DNA of 64,000 nucleotides. It comes from Blastococcus sp. VKM Ac-2987. GTDB lineage: Bacteria > Actinomycetota > Actinomycetes > Mycobacteriales > Geodermatophilaceae. Position 1 is the stretch's first letter. Each line of letters begins with the position of its first letter. The translations under genes were made by a program, and so were the position numbers. Positions 54,805 through 63,564 of the stretch are shown piece by piece. The stretch is taken from contig NZ_JAPVBG010000001.1 in the NCBI RefSeq assembly GCF_026967805.1, positions 1,674,047-1,738,046 on the forward strand. The letters run 5' to 3'. The notes under the pieces were generated by a model. It was not told the DNA's origin and made no database searches. It saw nothing but the letters and a program-made list of their open reading frames with translations.

Positions 54805-56481
54805 GTGACCCCCGGTCCGGCCCGTGTCGCCCCCGGCGCGCTCCAGGCCGTGCTGTGGCGGCTGCTCGACGCCAGCGACCGGGAGGACCCCGCGGCCTTC
54901 CTCGCGCTCGTCGACGCCGCCGGCGACGCCTTCGCCGGGAACGGGGAGCCGACGTGGACCGCGTGGCGGCACGCAACGGACGCCCGGCGGGCCATGCTCG
55001 ACGGGGACGAGGACGGCCGGGCGGCCGGGGTCGCCGCCGCGCGGGAGCTGCTGGACGAGTGCCCGGTGTCGTCGGAGACCGCCCTGCTGGTGGCCTACCT
55101 CGCCCACATCGAGATGGCCACCGACCACCTCGACCACGCGATGCTGCTGTCGGTCGACGCCAGCCTGCTCACCGACGGCCCCTCCGCGCAGCCGTCCCGC
55201 GCCCTGCTGCAGGCGCACCGCTGGCTGTCCATGACGCTGTCGGGGCTGGACCTGGAGGAGCTCGCCGTCGCGCACGCCGTGCGCGGCTTCCAGGTGGCCG
55301 CCGCGCTGCCCGACGTCGGTGACCGCGGGCGGCTGCTGCTGCTGACCGCCCGGCAGCACGTGGAGCTCGCCCAGACCCTGCGCCGCCGGGGCGAGACCGA
55401 CCGCGCCGCCGAGCTGGCCCGCGAGGCGATCGCCCGCGCGACCGAGGCCCGGGCGCTGGACTGGGCGGCCGAGCAGGCCGAGACCGACCTGCTGGACGTG
55501 GTGCACGGCTGGGCGCTCATGTGCAGCGGCGACCTCGACGCCGCGGTCGGCCCGCTGCGCCGCGTCCGCCGCTCGCTGCAGCGCGAGGGCGGCCTCTGGC
55601 TGCGCGGCTACACCGACCAGGTGCTCGCCCGGCTGCTCGCCGCCCTGGCCCGGCGGGACGGGGACACCGCGGTGGGCGAGGAGGCGATCGACCTGCTGGT
55701 CGACGCCTCCGGGGCCTTCGCGGCGACCGGGGACCGCCGCCGCTACCGGCAGAGCCTGCTCGAGCTCGGCCAGGACTACGCCGACCTGGGGCGCCCGGCC
55801 GAGGCCCTGCACTGGCTGATGGCCTACCGCGCCGACACCGGCCGCTCGCACGCCCGCGGCCGGCAGCTGTGGGCGGAGATGTTCGTCCGCCGCAGCCGGC
55901 TGCGCGAGGCCGAGCGCCAGGCGGCGATGCTGCGCCGGCACGCCCTCGAGGACCCGCTCACCGGCCTGGGGAACCGGCGCAGCGCGGAGCGGCGGCTCGG
56001 CGCGCTGCGGTTGGGCGAGGAGCCCCTGTCGCTGGCGGTCGTCGACGTCGACCGGTTCAAGGAGGTCAACGACGACACCTCGCACACCCACGGCGACGCC
56101 GTCCTCCGCCGGGTGGCCGACCTGCTGCGCGAGCACAGCCGCACCGGCGACGAGGTCTACCGCTGGGCCGGCGACGAGTTCCTCGTCGTGCTGCCGACGG
56201 CGACCGAGGCGCAGGCCGTCGTGGTGATGGAGCGGCTGCGGACCGCCGTCGCCGAGGCCGACTGGACCGATCTGCGGCTGTCCGGGCCGGTGACGGTGAG
56301 CATCGGGGTGGCCACCGCCCCCGCGGTGCCCGACGGGCAGCCGGGCACCGTCGTCGGCTGGCGGGCGCTGTTCGACACCGCGGACCTCCACCTCTTCTCG
56401 GCCAAGCGGCTGGGCCGCAACCGGGTGCGCGCGCACGGCCCCGCCGACGCGGCTCCCGCGGACCGCGGGGCGAGCGCGTGA
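54805..56481 (+). CDS. diguanylate cyclase with N-terminal helical-repeat region
   Basis: 558 residues, no membrane segment. An alpha-helical N-terminal region (1-365, TPR-like in pattern: Ala/Leu-rich helices with RAAELAREAIARATEARALD) leads to a GGDEF domain (about 375-545): DPLTGLGNRR, VVDVDRFKEVND, and the active site RWAGDEF at 454, which fits the allowed A/G-G-D/E-E-F form. An RxxD product-inhibition site (RTGD) precedes it at the canonical spacing. Should make c-di-GMP from two GTP. Start GTG 54805 with GGAGGG before it. Its stop overlaps the start of the next, paralogous gene (GTGA). Confidence 0.88.
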   Translation: MTPGPARVAPGALQAVLWRLLDASDREDPAAFLALVDAAGDAFAGNGEPTWTAWRHATDARRAMLDGDEDGRAAGVAAARELLDECPVSSETALLVAYLAHIEMATDHLDHAMLLSVDASLLTDGPSAQPSRALLQAHRWLSMTLSGLDLEELAVAHAVRGFQVAAALPDVGDRGRLLLLTARQHVELAQTLRRRGETDRAAELAREAIARATEARALDWAAEQAETDLLDVVHGWALMCSGDLDAAVGPLRRVRRSLQREGGLWLRGYTDQVLARLLAALARRDGDTAVGEEAIDLLVDASGAFAATGDRRRYRQSLLELGQDYADLGRPAEALHWLMAYRADTGRSHARGRQLWAEMFVRRSRLREAERQAAMLRRHALEDPLTGLGNRRSAERRLGALRLGEEPLSLAVVDVDRFKEVNDDTSHTHGDAVLRRVADLLREHSRTGDEVYRWAGDEFLVVLPTATEAQAVVVMERLRTAVAEADWTDLRLSGPVTVSIGVATAPAVPDGQPGTVVGWRALFDTADLHLFSAKRLGRNRVRAHGPADAAPADRGASA

Positions 56482-59264
56482 GCGTTCCGCACGCGTGGGA
56501 CGGGAGGGACGCGACGGACGACGGGCGGCGCGTCTCCAGTGACCTCCTCGACACGCTGCGTAACGACATGCACAGTGCGCTCGTGCCCCCGGGAGCCCTG
56601 CACCACCGGGTGACCGCCGCCCTCAGCAACTGGCAGCTCGACGACGCCGAGCAGCTGCTCGCCGGGGTCGAGCGCGATCCCTCGCCCTACGTCGCCGCCG
56701 CTCCGGCCGCCGACGCGCCCGACGACGCTCCCGCGTCCCTCGGCCGGGCGTGGGCGGACACCCTGCGCGCCGAGCTCCTGGTCCGCCGGCTGCGCGTCGC
56801 CGGCTTCACCCTGGTCGGCGACCCGGTCTCCCCCGATCCGTCCGGCACACCGCCCGAGCCCGCCCTCGACCTGCACGCCGGCGTCGCGGAGCTGATCGAC
56901 GGCACCGGCCCGGCCGACGGCGCGGCGGCCGACCCGCGGTCGGAGTCGGCCTCCCGTGCGGCCCTCGCGATCGCGCTGGTCCGCTCGGCCAAGGCCGCCT
57001 TCGACGCCGCCGACGACGACCTGCAGCGCGCCGCGGGCCTCGCCCGGCACGCCCGCATCGAGCTGCTGTCCCGGCGCATCGACGCCGCCATGGACGAGGC
57101 GGTCGAGGCGGCCAGCCTGCTCGACCCGGCGCTGCCGCCGACCACGCTGCTGGTCGACACGCTCGGCACCCTCGCCGGCGTCCTCGCCGACCTGGAGCTC
57201 ATGCCCCTCGCGCTGGACTACCAGCGCCGGGCGCACGAGACCGCGCAGGCCGCCGCCGCCGACCCGGCCGTCCTGGGCCCGGAGGACCCCGACCCGGACG
57301 TGCTGGTCGCCGTCGCCGCCACCCGGCTCGGCGAGCTGTGCGCCGAGCTGGGCGAGGGCCTGCTCGACGACGGCGCCCCCGAGTCGGCCGCCCCCTACTT
57401 CGCCGAGGCGCGGCAGCTGGCCGAGCAGGCGCTGGTCCAGCTGCCGCCGGACGCCGCGGGCGTCGTCCCGGCCCAGGTCGTGCACGGCTGGGCGCTGGTC
57501 GGCCTGGGCGAGCAGGCCGCCGCGACGGGGCCGCTGCGCGCCGCCGTCCGGCTGTCCGCGGCCGCCGCCGACCGGGACCGGCTCGCCTCGGCGCAGCTGG
57601 CCCTGGGCCGCGCGCTGCGCCGCCAGGGCGACGGCCGGGCCGGCGACGAGCACCTGGTCGCCGCGCTGGACCTGGCCACCGAGCACGGCCTCCCCCGGCT
57701 GCGCCGGGCCGCCCTGCGGGAGCTGTGCACGCTGCACGCGGACCTCGACGACGCCGGGCGGGCGCTGCCGTACCTGCAGGCCTACCTCACCGACGAGCTG
57801 GACCGGGTCGACGAGCGGCGCACCCGCTGGGTGGAGCTGTTCGGCCGGCGCAAGAGCCTGCTGGAGACCGAGCGCGCCGCCGGGCAGCTGCGCCGGCAGG
57901 CCTACGAGGACCCGCTCACCCACCTGCCCAACCGGCGCTACGCCGAGGCACGGCTGGACGGCCTGCTGGCCGCGGGCGACGTGCCGGCGCTGGCCGTCGT
58001 CGACGTCGACCGGTTCAAGTCGATCAACGACGCCATCGGCCACCCGGGCGGCGACGCCGTGCTGCGCGCCATCGGCGAGCTGCTGGTCGCCGGCGTGCGC
58101 GACACCGACGAGGTGTGCCGCTGGGCCGGCGACGAGTTCGTGATCCTGCTGCCCGAGACGACCTCCGAGCAGGCCGAGCGGGCGCTGGAGCGGATCCGCG
58201 CCTCGGTGGCCCGCTACCCGTGGTCCGAGCTCGGCCTCGACGTCCCGGTGACGATCAGCGCCGGCATCGCCTCGGCGACCCGCGGCGACGACCGCAAGAC
58301 GCTGTTCGCCGCCGCCGACGGCGTGCTCTACGACGCCAAGCGCAGCGGCCGCGACCGCGTGGTCCGGCTCTCCGCCCTGACCCAGACCCGGGTCGACCCG
58401 GTCGTCGGCGCCCCGGCGGCAGCCGGTCCCGCCGCCGTCGTACCGGTGCCCGACGAGCCGGTGGACGACGTCGTCCGCGCCGTCACCGCCGTGCGCGAGG
58501 AGGCCGCCGGCTTCGCCTCGCTGCTGGGGTTCCCGCACCCGCCGCTGGGCACCGCGCGGCCCGGCGAACCGCTGCTCGGGCCGGTCCCGGCCCCCGCGGA
58601 GCCGGCCGCCCCAGAGCCGACGGCGCTGCCGGTCCCGCCGGCCGGCGCGGTCGAGCCGGAGGTCGTCTGGGCCACCGGCCGCACCACCGAGCAGGTGCTC
58701 GACCTGGTCCGCCAGGCGCGCCGCGCGCACCCGGACCGCCCGGCGCTGGTCCTGCGCGCCACTGCCGAGACCCTGGTGGCGCTCGCGACCGAGCACGACG
58801 GCGCCACCACGATGGACGTCGCGGCCATGGCGGCGGCGGTCGGCCCGGTGCCCGAGCCGCTCGGCCGCACGACGGTGCTGTGCGCGGGCGGCGCCGACGC
58901 CCCGGTGGCCGCCGAGGTGGCGTTCGTCGCCCGGATGGCCGGCACCGAGGTCGTGCGGATCGACGACCTCGCCGGCCGCACCCGCCGGCTGCTCGAGGAG
59001 CGGTCGCTGTTCGAGGGGGTCGACTGCCTGGTCGTCGTGGCCGGGATGGACGCCTCGCTGGCGACGGTCGCCGGCTCGCTCACCGACGTCCCGGTGATCG
59101 CCGTGCCCACCTCGGCCGCGCAGCCCAGCGCGCTCGGCGGCCTGGGCGCGCTGATGACGATGCTCAACTCGAGCGTGCCCGGCGTGGCCGTGAGCACCAT
59201 CGACAACGGCTACGCGGCCGGGGTGTTCGCCGCCCGCGTGGCCCGCCGCAGCTCCCGCGGCTGA
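56478..59264 (+). CDS. diguanylate cyclase fused to a LarB-like domain
   Basis: 928 residues, single open frame. Helical-repeat region (1-465) as in the upstream paralogue, with long acidic Pro/Ala spacers near 75-150; GGDEF domain about 475-630 with DPLTHLPNRR, VVDVDRFKSIND, RWAGDEF near 549 and an RxxD site (RDTD); a Pro/Ala-rich linker 635-725; and a C-terminal LarB-like domain 728-925: EVVWATGRTTEQVLDLVRQA, TTVLCAGGADAPVAAEVAF, LVVVAGMDASLATVAG, VIAVPTSAAQPSALGG and MLNSSVPGVAVSTIDNG. LarB proper carboxylates and hydrolyses nicotinate adenine dinucleotide. Here the catalytic Cys position is Ser899 and the Glu position is Asp858, so it may bind but not turn over NaAD. GTG 56478 overlaps the upstream stop. 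No larC or larE in the window. Confidence 0.85.
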   Translation: MSVPHAWDGRDATDDGRRVSSDLLDTLRNDMHSALVPPGALHHRVTAALSNWQLDDAEQLLAGVERDPSPYVAAAPAADAPDDAPASLGRAWADTLRAELLVRRLRVAGFTLVGDPVSPDPSGTPPEPALDLHAGVAELIDGTGPADGAAADPRSESASRAALAIALVRSAKAAFDAADDDLQRAAGLARHARIELLSRRIDAAMDEAVEAASLLDPALPPTTLLVDTLGTLAGVLADLELMPLALDYQRRAHETAQAAAADPAVLGPEDPDPDVLVAVAATRLGELCAELGEGLLDDGAPESAAPYFAEARQLAEQALVQLPPDAAGVVPAQVVHGWALVGLGEQAAATGPLRAAVRLSAAAADRDRLASAQLALGRALRRQGDGRAGDEHLVAALDLATEHGLPRLRRAALRELCTLHADLDDAGRALPYLQAYLTDELDRVDERRTRWVELFGRRKSLLETERAAGQLRRQAYEDPLTHLPNRRYAEARLDGLLAAGDVPALAVVDVDRFKSINDAIGHPGGDAVLRAIGELLVAGVRDTDEVCRWAGDEFVILLPETTSEQAERALERIRASVARYPWSELGLDVPVTISAGIASATRGDDRKTLFAAADGVLYDAKRSGRDRVVRLSALTQTRVDPVVGAPAAAGPAAVVPVPDEPVDDVVRAVTAVREEAAGFASLLGFPHPPLGTARPGEPLLGPVPAPAEPAAPEPTALPVPPAGAVEPEVVWATGRTTEQVLDLVRQARRAHPDRPALVLRATAETLVALATEHDGATTMDVAAMAAAVGPVPEPLGRTTVLCAGGADAPVAAEVAFVARMAGTEVVRIDDLAGRTRRLLEERSLFEGVDCLVVVAGMDASLATVAGSLTDVPVIAVPTSAAQPSALGGLGALMTMLNSSVPGVAVSTIDNGYAAGVFAARVARRSSRG

Positions 59265-59285
59265 CACTCCCCGGGCCGTCGGCGA

Positions 59286-59756
59286 TCAGCCCTGGGCACC
59301 GGCCCACTCGGCCAGCCGGCGCTCGGCCTCGGCCGGGCTGACGTCCTCGACCCGCGTCATGATCGCCCAGCGGTGGCCGAACGGGTCGCGGACCGAGGCG
59401 AAGCGGTCGCCGGTGACGAAGGTGGCCGGTGCCTCGCGCACGATCGCCCCCCGCTCGACGGCGGCCGCGAACACCGCGTCGACGTCGGCGACGTAGATGC
59501 AGGTGGAGCGGCTCACCCGGTCGGCATCCCGCGACGGCGCCGCCAGGCCGTACGCCTCGTTCGGGTCGGACAGCTGCAGCCGGCCGTCGGGGAACTGGAG
59601 CTCGGCGTGCAGCACCGTGCCGCCGGGGCCGTCCATCCGGCTCGCGACCGTGGCGCCGAGGACGTCGCAGTAGAACGCGATCGCGTCGGCGGCCGGCGTG
59701 CAGACGAGGAACGGGGTGAGGGTGCTGAAGCCCGGCGGCTTCCAGGTCGTGGACAT
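59286..59756 (-). CDS. VOC family (glyoxalase/PhnB-like) protein
   Basis: 156 residues, two beta-alpha-beta-beta-beta modules: TPFLVCTPAADAIAFYCDVLGA at the front, LHAELQFPDGRLQLSD in the middle, and RFASVRDPFGHRWAIMTR, a standard VOC end with Asp-Pro-Phe-Gly-His. Resembles PhnB/YdhR-type proteins of unknown or resistance function. ATG 59756 follows GACGAT by 7 nt. Divergent from an AraC gene with 27 nt between start codons. Confidence 0.88.
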   Translation of the reverse strand: MSTTWKPPGFSTLTPFLVCTPAADAIAFYCDVLGATVASRMDGPGGTVLHAELQFPDGRLQLSDPNEAYGLAAPSRDADRVSRSTCIYVADVDAVFAAAVERGAIVREAPATFVTGDRFASVRDPFGHRWAIMTRVEDVSPAEAERRLAEWAGAQG

Positions 59757-59763
59757 GCCGGGG

Positions 59764-59769
59764 ATCGTC
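59764..59769 (-). promoter_or_regulatory. -10 box, leaderless start of the VOC gene
   Basis: GACGAT on the minus strand, 7 nt before ATG 59756. Confidence 0.4.
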
Positions 59770-59771
59770 CC

Positions 59772-59777
59772 TACGCT
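59772..59777 (+). promoter_or_regulatory. -10 box, leaderless start of the AraC gene
   Basis: TACGCT ends 6 nt before ATG 59784. The divergent -10 of the VOC gene is only 2 nt away. Confidence 0.5.
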
Positions 59778-59783
59778 GCCGGG

Positions 59784-60644
59784 ATGGCGTCTTGGACGAA
59801 TGCGACAGCGGTCGAGCCGACCCTGCGCGGCGTGCTCCGCCCGGCCGAGACCGGCCAGGTGGCCGGCCTGCGCCGCGACGCCACCGTCGCCCCCGCGCTG
59901 GAGCCGTTCGTGGAGCGGTACTGGTCGGTGCGCTGGGACCGCGCCGGGCTGCCGCCGTTCCGCTCCGACGTGCTCAGCCACCCCAGCGTCAACGTGGCGG
60001 TGGAGTCCGGCAGCGCGCCGCGCTTCGGCTTCCCGCTGCCCGCCGTGCTCGTGCACGGGGTGGTCTCCCGGCGCTTCTCGGTGGAGCTGTCCGGGGTGGG
60101 CCGGGTGACGGCGGTGAAGTTCCGGCCCGGCGGGTTCACCGCCTTCACCGGCGCGCTGCCCGCCCGGGACGCCGTGGCGCCGCTGGGGGAGGAGCTCGGG
60201 GCCGCCCCCGGGCGGCTGGTGCGCGACGTGCTCGCCGAGGAGGACGACGCCGCCCGGAACGCGCTGCTCGACGCGGCGCTCGCCGCGCACGCCCCCGAGC
60301 CGGATCGGGCCTACCTGGACCTGCGGGCGCTGATCGACCGCATGGTCACCGACCGCGAGCTGGTCCGGGTGGAGCAGGTGGCGGCGCTCGCCGGGACCGG
60401 CGTCCGTTCGCTGCAGCGGCTGTTCGCCCGCTACGTGGGGCTGAGCCCGAAGGCCGTCCTCGCCCGGTACCGGCTGCAGGACGCCGCGGCGCTGATCGAC
60501 GCCGGGGCGGTGGACGACCTCGCCGGGCTCGCCGCCTCGCTCGGCTGGTTCGACCAGGCGCACTTCAGCCGCGAGTTCTCCGCCGTCGTCGGCCAGACCC
60601 CGTCGGCCTACCTGCGGCGTGCCCGCGCTGCCGGCCAGCGCTGA
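59784..60644 (+). CDS. AraC-family transcriptional regulator (DUF6597-type)
   Basis: 286 residues. N-terminal ligand-type domain with VERYWSVRWD and KFRPGGFTAFTG, seen in the DUF6597 group; C-terminal double helix-turn-helix (about 190-280) with VEQVAALAGTGVRSLQRLFARYVG and LGWFDQAHFSREFSAVVGQTPSAY. Probably controls itself and the divergent VOC gene. Its 3' end overlaps the convergent MFS gene by 37 nt. Confidence 0.88.
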   Translation: MASWTNATAVEPTLRGVLRPAETGQVAGLRRDATVAPALEPFVERYWSVRWDRAGLPPFRSDVLSHPSVNVAVESGSAPRFGFPLPAVLVHGVVSRRFSVELSGVGRVTAVKFRPGGFTAFTGALPARDAVAPLGEELGAAPGRLVRDVLAEEDDAARNALLDAALAAHAPEPDRAYLDLRALIDRMVTDRELVRVEQVAALAGTGVRSLQRLFARYVGLSPKAVLARYRLQDAAALIDAGAVDDLAGLAASLGWFDQAHFSREFSAVVGQTPSAYLRRARAAGQR

Positions 60645-61732
60645 GCGCCCGCGCCCAGGCCGCCGACCACCACCGGCGCGACGGCCAGCACCAGGAGGGC
60701 CACCGCGAAGATCCCGTCCACCGCCCAGGCGAGGAAGACCAGCAGCGAGGCCAGCTCCGTGCCGGCGCCGGCCACCGAGGTGACGGTCGCCCGGTACGGG
60801 CCGCTGATCCGCCGCTGCAGCTCCGCCTCGGCGGCCACCAGCACGGCCAGGTACAGCCCGTACGCCGCGGCCAGCAGGGCCAGCGCCACCCCCGGCGGCG
60901 CTCCTCGGATGAGCAGCAGGCCGGCGCCCGAGGCCGCCAGCAGCACGGCCAGGGTGCCCGCCCGCGGCCGGTCCACCCGGCCGCCGAGCGCGGCGCCGGC
61001 CGCCCCCGCGAGCGCGACGGCGAGCACGGCTGCCGGGACGGCGGCCGGAGGCACCCCGCGCTCGACGGCCAGCACCGGGAAGAACTCCTCCATCCCGTCC
61101 AGCCCGCCCACCAGCGCCACGGCCACGACGGCGACGAGCAGGGCCGGACGGCGCACCGCCAGGACCAGCCCGGTGCGCAGCGAGCCCTCCTCGGGCTCGC
61201 CGGCGGGCCGCGGCTCGGGGAAGCGCAGCGCCAGCGCGGCGGCGGCCAGGCAGGCGAGGACGCTGACCCAGCCGACGAGCCGGTAGCCGCCGAGGGCGTA
61301 CAGGCCGGTCGCCGCGAGCGCCGTCGGCACCTGCACCAGCAGCTCGGCCGCCGTCATGGCGCCGTTGACCCGGGCGAAGCTCTCCGCCGCCCCGACGTCG
61401 GCCAGCCCGTCGTGGACCAGCGCCTCGGCGGCGCCCGAGGTGCAGGCCCCGCCCACGCCCCAGATCACGAAGCCGGCCAGGAACGCACCGAAGGAGGGCA
61501 GCGCCGTCCAGAGCGCGAACGCCGCGGCCTGCAGGCACCCGCCCAGCACGAGCGACCCCCGGCGCGACCACATGTCGGCCAGCAGGCCGGCAGGCACCTC
61601 GGCCAGCAGCGCCGTCAGGGACCAGGCGGCGAACAGCAGCGACAGCTGGGCGTCGGAGAGCCCGGTGTCGAGGAAGAGCAGCGCGTAGAGCGGGTAGAGC
61701 GGCACCAGCTCCGAGAGCGCGGCCCATCCCAC
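60608..61732 (-). CDS. MFS transporter
   Basis: 374 residues, about 12 membrane helices. The first segment begins at the start codon region (SELVPLYPLYALLFLDTG), loop 2-3 GLLADMWSRRGS is the MFS signature, and a charged central loop EPRPAGEPEEGSL divides the halves. Start GTG 61732; no upstream in-frame start before a stop codon, so the N-terminus is short. Substrate unknown; not clearly linked to its neighbours. Confidence 0.82.
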   Translation of the reverse strand: MGWAALSELVPLYPLYALLFLDTGLSDAQLSLLFAAWSLTALLAEVPAGLLADMWSRRGSLVLGGCLQAAAFALWTALPSFGAFLAGFVIWGVGGACTSGAAEALVHDGLADVGAAESFARVNGAMTAAELLVQVPTALAATGLYALGGYRLVGWVSVLACLAAAALALRFPEPRPAGEPEEGSLRTGLVLAVRRPALLVAVVAVALVGGLDGMEEFFPVLAVERGVPPAAVPAAVLAVALAGAAGAALGGRVDRPRAGTLAVLLAASGAGLLLIRGAPPGVALALLAAAYGLYLAVLVAAEAELQRRISGPYRATVTSVAGAGTELASLLVFLAWAVDGIFAVALLVLAVAPVVVGGLGAGAQRWPAARARRR

Positions 61733-61970
61733 GGCCAGCCGGGCCAGGGCCCGGGCCGGGGGCGGTACGGAGCGGGATCAATGTCGGCGCATGGCCGGGA
61801 CGGTACCGGTGCCGGGCGCCGTCCGCAGCGGGTTTCCCGGCGGGTCGACGCCGGGGTCTCTTGACCCGTGAGGGGGAACCTGTTCCGGTACGTCTCAATG
61901 CGGCGGGGCATCCGGCCGTTGCGGATCTGGTCGGACCAGCCTGGCCCGTCCACCCCGGAAGGACGCACCG

Positions 61971-63458
61971 ATGACCGGCACGACCGAACTGGGTCCTGCG
62001 GGACCCCGACCGGATCTGCCGGCGCCCGGATCACCCCTCCCCGGCATGGACGCCGACCCGGAGCTCGACGGCCTGGTCCGGGTGGCGGCCGCCATCCCGG
62101 GCCTGCGGTACGCAACGGTGATCACCATGGACAGCCCGGTCCTCCGGGCGATCTCCCTCCACGGCCGCAGCCCGGTCTCCTGGCCCCGGGACGCCTCGGT
62201 GAGCGCGGTGCTGGCCGCCCGCGGCCCCGGCGTGCACACCGTCGACGACCTGTCGGCCGAACCGGAGTTCGCCTTCAGCGCCTGGGTGGACGGCAGCCGT
62301 GCCCGTCTGCGGGGCTTCGCGTACGCACCGGTGGTGCAGGACGGCGCCACCGTGGCAGCGCTGGTCGTCTTCGACGACGAACCGCACCGGTTCACCGCCG
62401 ACGAGCGCGACCGGCTCGCCGACCTAGCGGCGCTGGTCGCCTCGCTGTTCCGCGCGCGGCGGCAGGCCCGCGAGCTGGCCGACCTCGCCGCCGCCACCCA
62501 GATCGCGCACCAGGAGCTGGCCCGGTCCGCGGCCTTCACCCGCGCGTTGCTCGAGGTGCTCCCGGTCGGGGTCGTCGGCGGCGACCGCGACGGGCGGGTG
62601 GCGCTGTTCAACGCGGCCAGCCGCCGGTGGCACGGCATCGACGCCGACCCGGCGATCGCCCCGGCGGACTTCCCCGCCTCCTTCCGGCTCACCGACCCCG
62701 ACGGCCGCACGCTGCTCCCCTCCGAGGTGCCGCTGACCCGCGTCCACGCCGAGGGCCGGATCGACGACGTCGAGATAGGCATCGACGGACCGGAGGGGCT
62801 GCGGCGGGTCGCCTCGTCGGGCGTGCAGGTGCGCGACGACGCCGGCGAGCTGCTCGGGGCGGTCGTGACCCTCTCCGACGTCACCGCGCAGCGGGCGCTG
62901 GAGGACGCGTTGCGCGAGGCAGCCCTGCACGACCCGCTGACCGGGCTGCCCAACCGCAACCTGCTGCTCGACCGGCTGGAGCAGACGCTCGCGGCCGCGG
63001 GTCGCGCGCGGCAGGCCATGGCGGTGCTCTACTGCGACCTGGACGGGTTCAAGCCGGTCAACGACACGGCCGGCCACGCCGCCGGCGACGAGGTGCTGGT
63101 CGACGCCGCCCGGCGGCTGGCGGCCTCCGTGCGGCCGGGCGACACCGTGGCGCGGATCGGCGGCGACGAGTTCGTCGTCCTCTGCCCGGAGGTCGGGTCC
63201 GAGCGCGCCGCGCAGGTGATCGCCGACCGGATCGCCGGAGCCTTCGGCGCCCCGCTGCGGCGGTCGTCCGGCGACGAGCACCAGGTGGGCATCAGCATCG
63301 GGATCACGATGTGCAGCCCGGAGGACACCGCCGACTCCGCACTGGCCGCCGCCGACGCCGCGATGTACCGGGTCAAGGCCGCCCGCCGCAGCGGCCGGGT
63401 GCCCGGCCCCCGCGCCCCGGGTGAGACGGCGGCCACCTCCGACGTCGGCTGCGGCTGA
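61971..63458 (+). CDS. GAF-PAS diguanylate cyclase
   Basis: 495 residues, cytosolic. GAF-like domain (about 30-165, LRYATVITMDSPVL to VAALVVFDDEPHRF), PAS-like domain (about 190-310, LLEVLPVGVVGGDRDGRVALFN), then GGDEF (about 318-475): DPLTGLPNRN, YCDLDGFKPVND, RIGGDEFVVL with canonical GGDEF and an RxxD site (RPGD). The domain order suggests that a small ligand or redox state controls c-di-GMP synthesis. Start ATG 61971 with GGAAGGA before it. The 238 bp upstream hold no gene. Confidence 0.92.
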   Translation: MTGTTELGPAGPRPDLPAPGSPLPGMDADPELDGLVRVAAAIPGLRYATVITMDSPVLRAISLHGRSPVSWPRDASVSAVLAARGPGVHTVDDLSAEPEFAFSAWVDGSRARLRGFAYAPVVQDGATVAALVVFDDEPHRFTADERDRLADLAALVASLFRARRQARELADLAAATQIAHQELARSAAFTRALLEVLPVGVVGGDRDGRVALFNAASRRWHGIDADPAIAPADFPASFRLTDPDGRTLLPSEVPLTRVHAEGRIDDVEIGIDGPEGLRRVASSGVQVRDDAGELLGAVVTLSDVTAQRALEDALREAALHDPLTGLPNRNLLLDRLEQTLAAAGRARQAMAVLYCDLDGFKPVNDTAGHAAGDEVLVDAARRLAASVRPGDTVARIGGDEFVVLCPEVGSERAAQVIADRIAGAFGAPLRRSSGDEHQVGISIGITMCSPEDTADSALAAADAAMYRVKAARRSGRVPGPRAPGETAATSDVGCG

Positions 63459-63465
63459 GCTCTCC

Positions 63466-63495
63466 ACCGCCGCGTGCGGGCACCCCGGCGGCGGT
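63466..63495 (+). terminator. terminator of the GGDEF gene
   Basis: 8-bp perfect stem ACCGCCGC (63466-63473) with 63488-63495, 14-nt loop, 7 nt after the stop. Confidence 0.5.
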
Positions 63496-63564
63496 CGCTA
63501 CCGTTGCCCGTCGACAGCGACTGCCCGAGCCCCGCCCGGCAGTGCCGAGCGAGGAGTGCCATCC

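Noticed and set aside
58659-59261. C-terminal domain as PurE (AIR mutase)
   Set aside because: The order AGxxDxPVA, VVAGM, AVPTS, MLNS and IDNG fits LarB better; PurE has a different active-site loop and is not preceded by the EVVxxxGxTxEQV strand.
56157-59267. 1036-codon open frame on the minus strand
   Set aside because: Antisense shadow of the GGDEF genes; no recognisable motif, composition rich in Gly, Arg, Gln and His.
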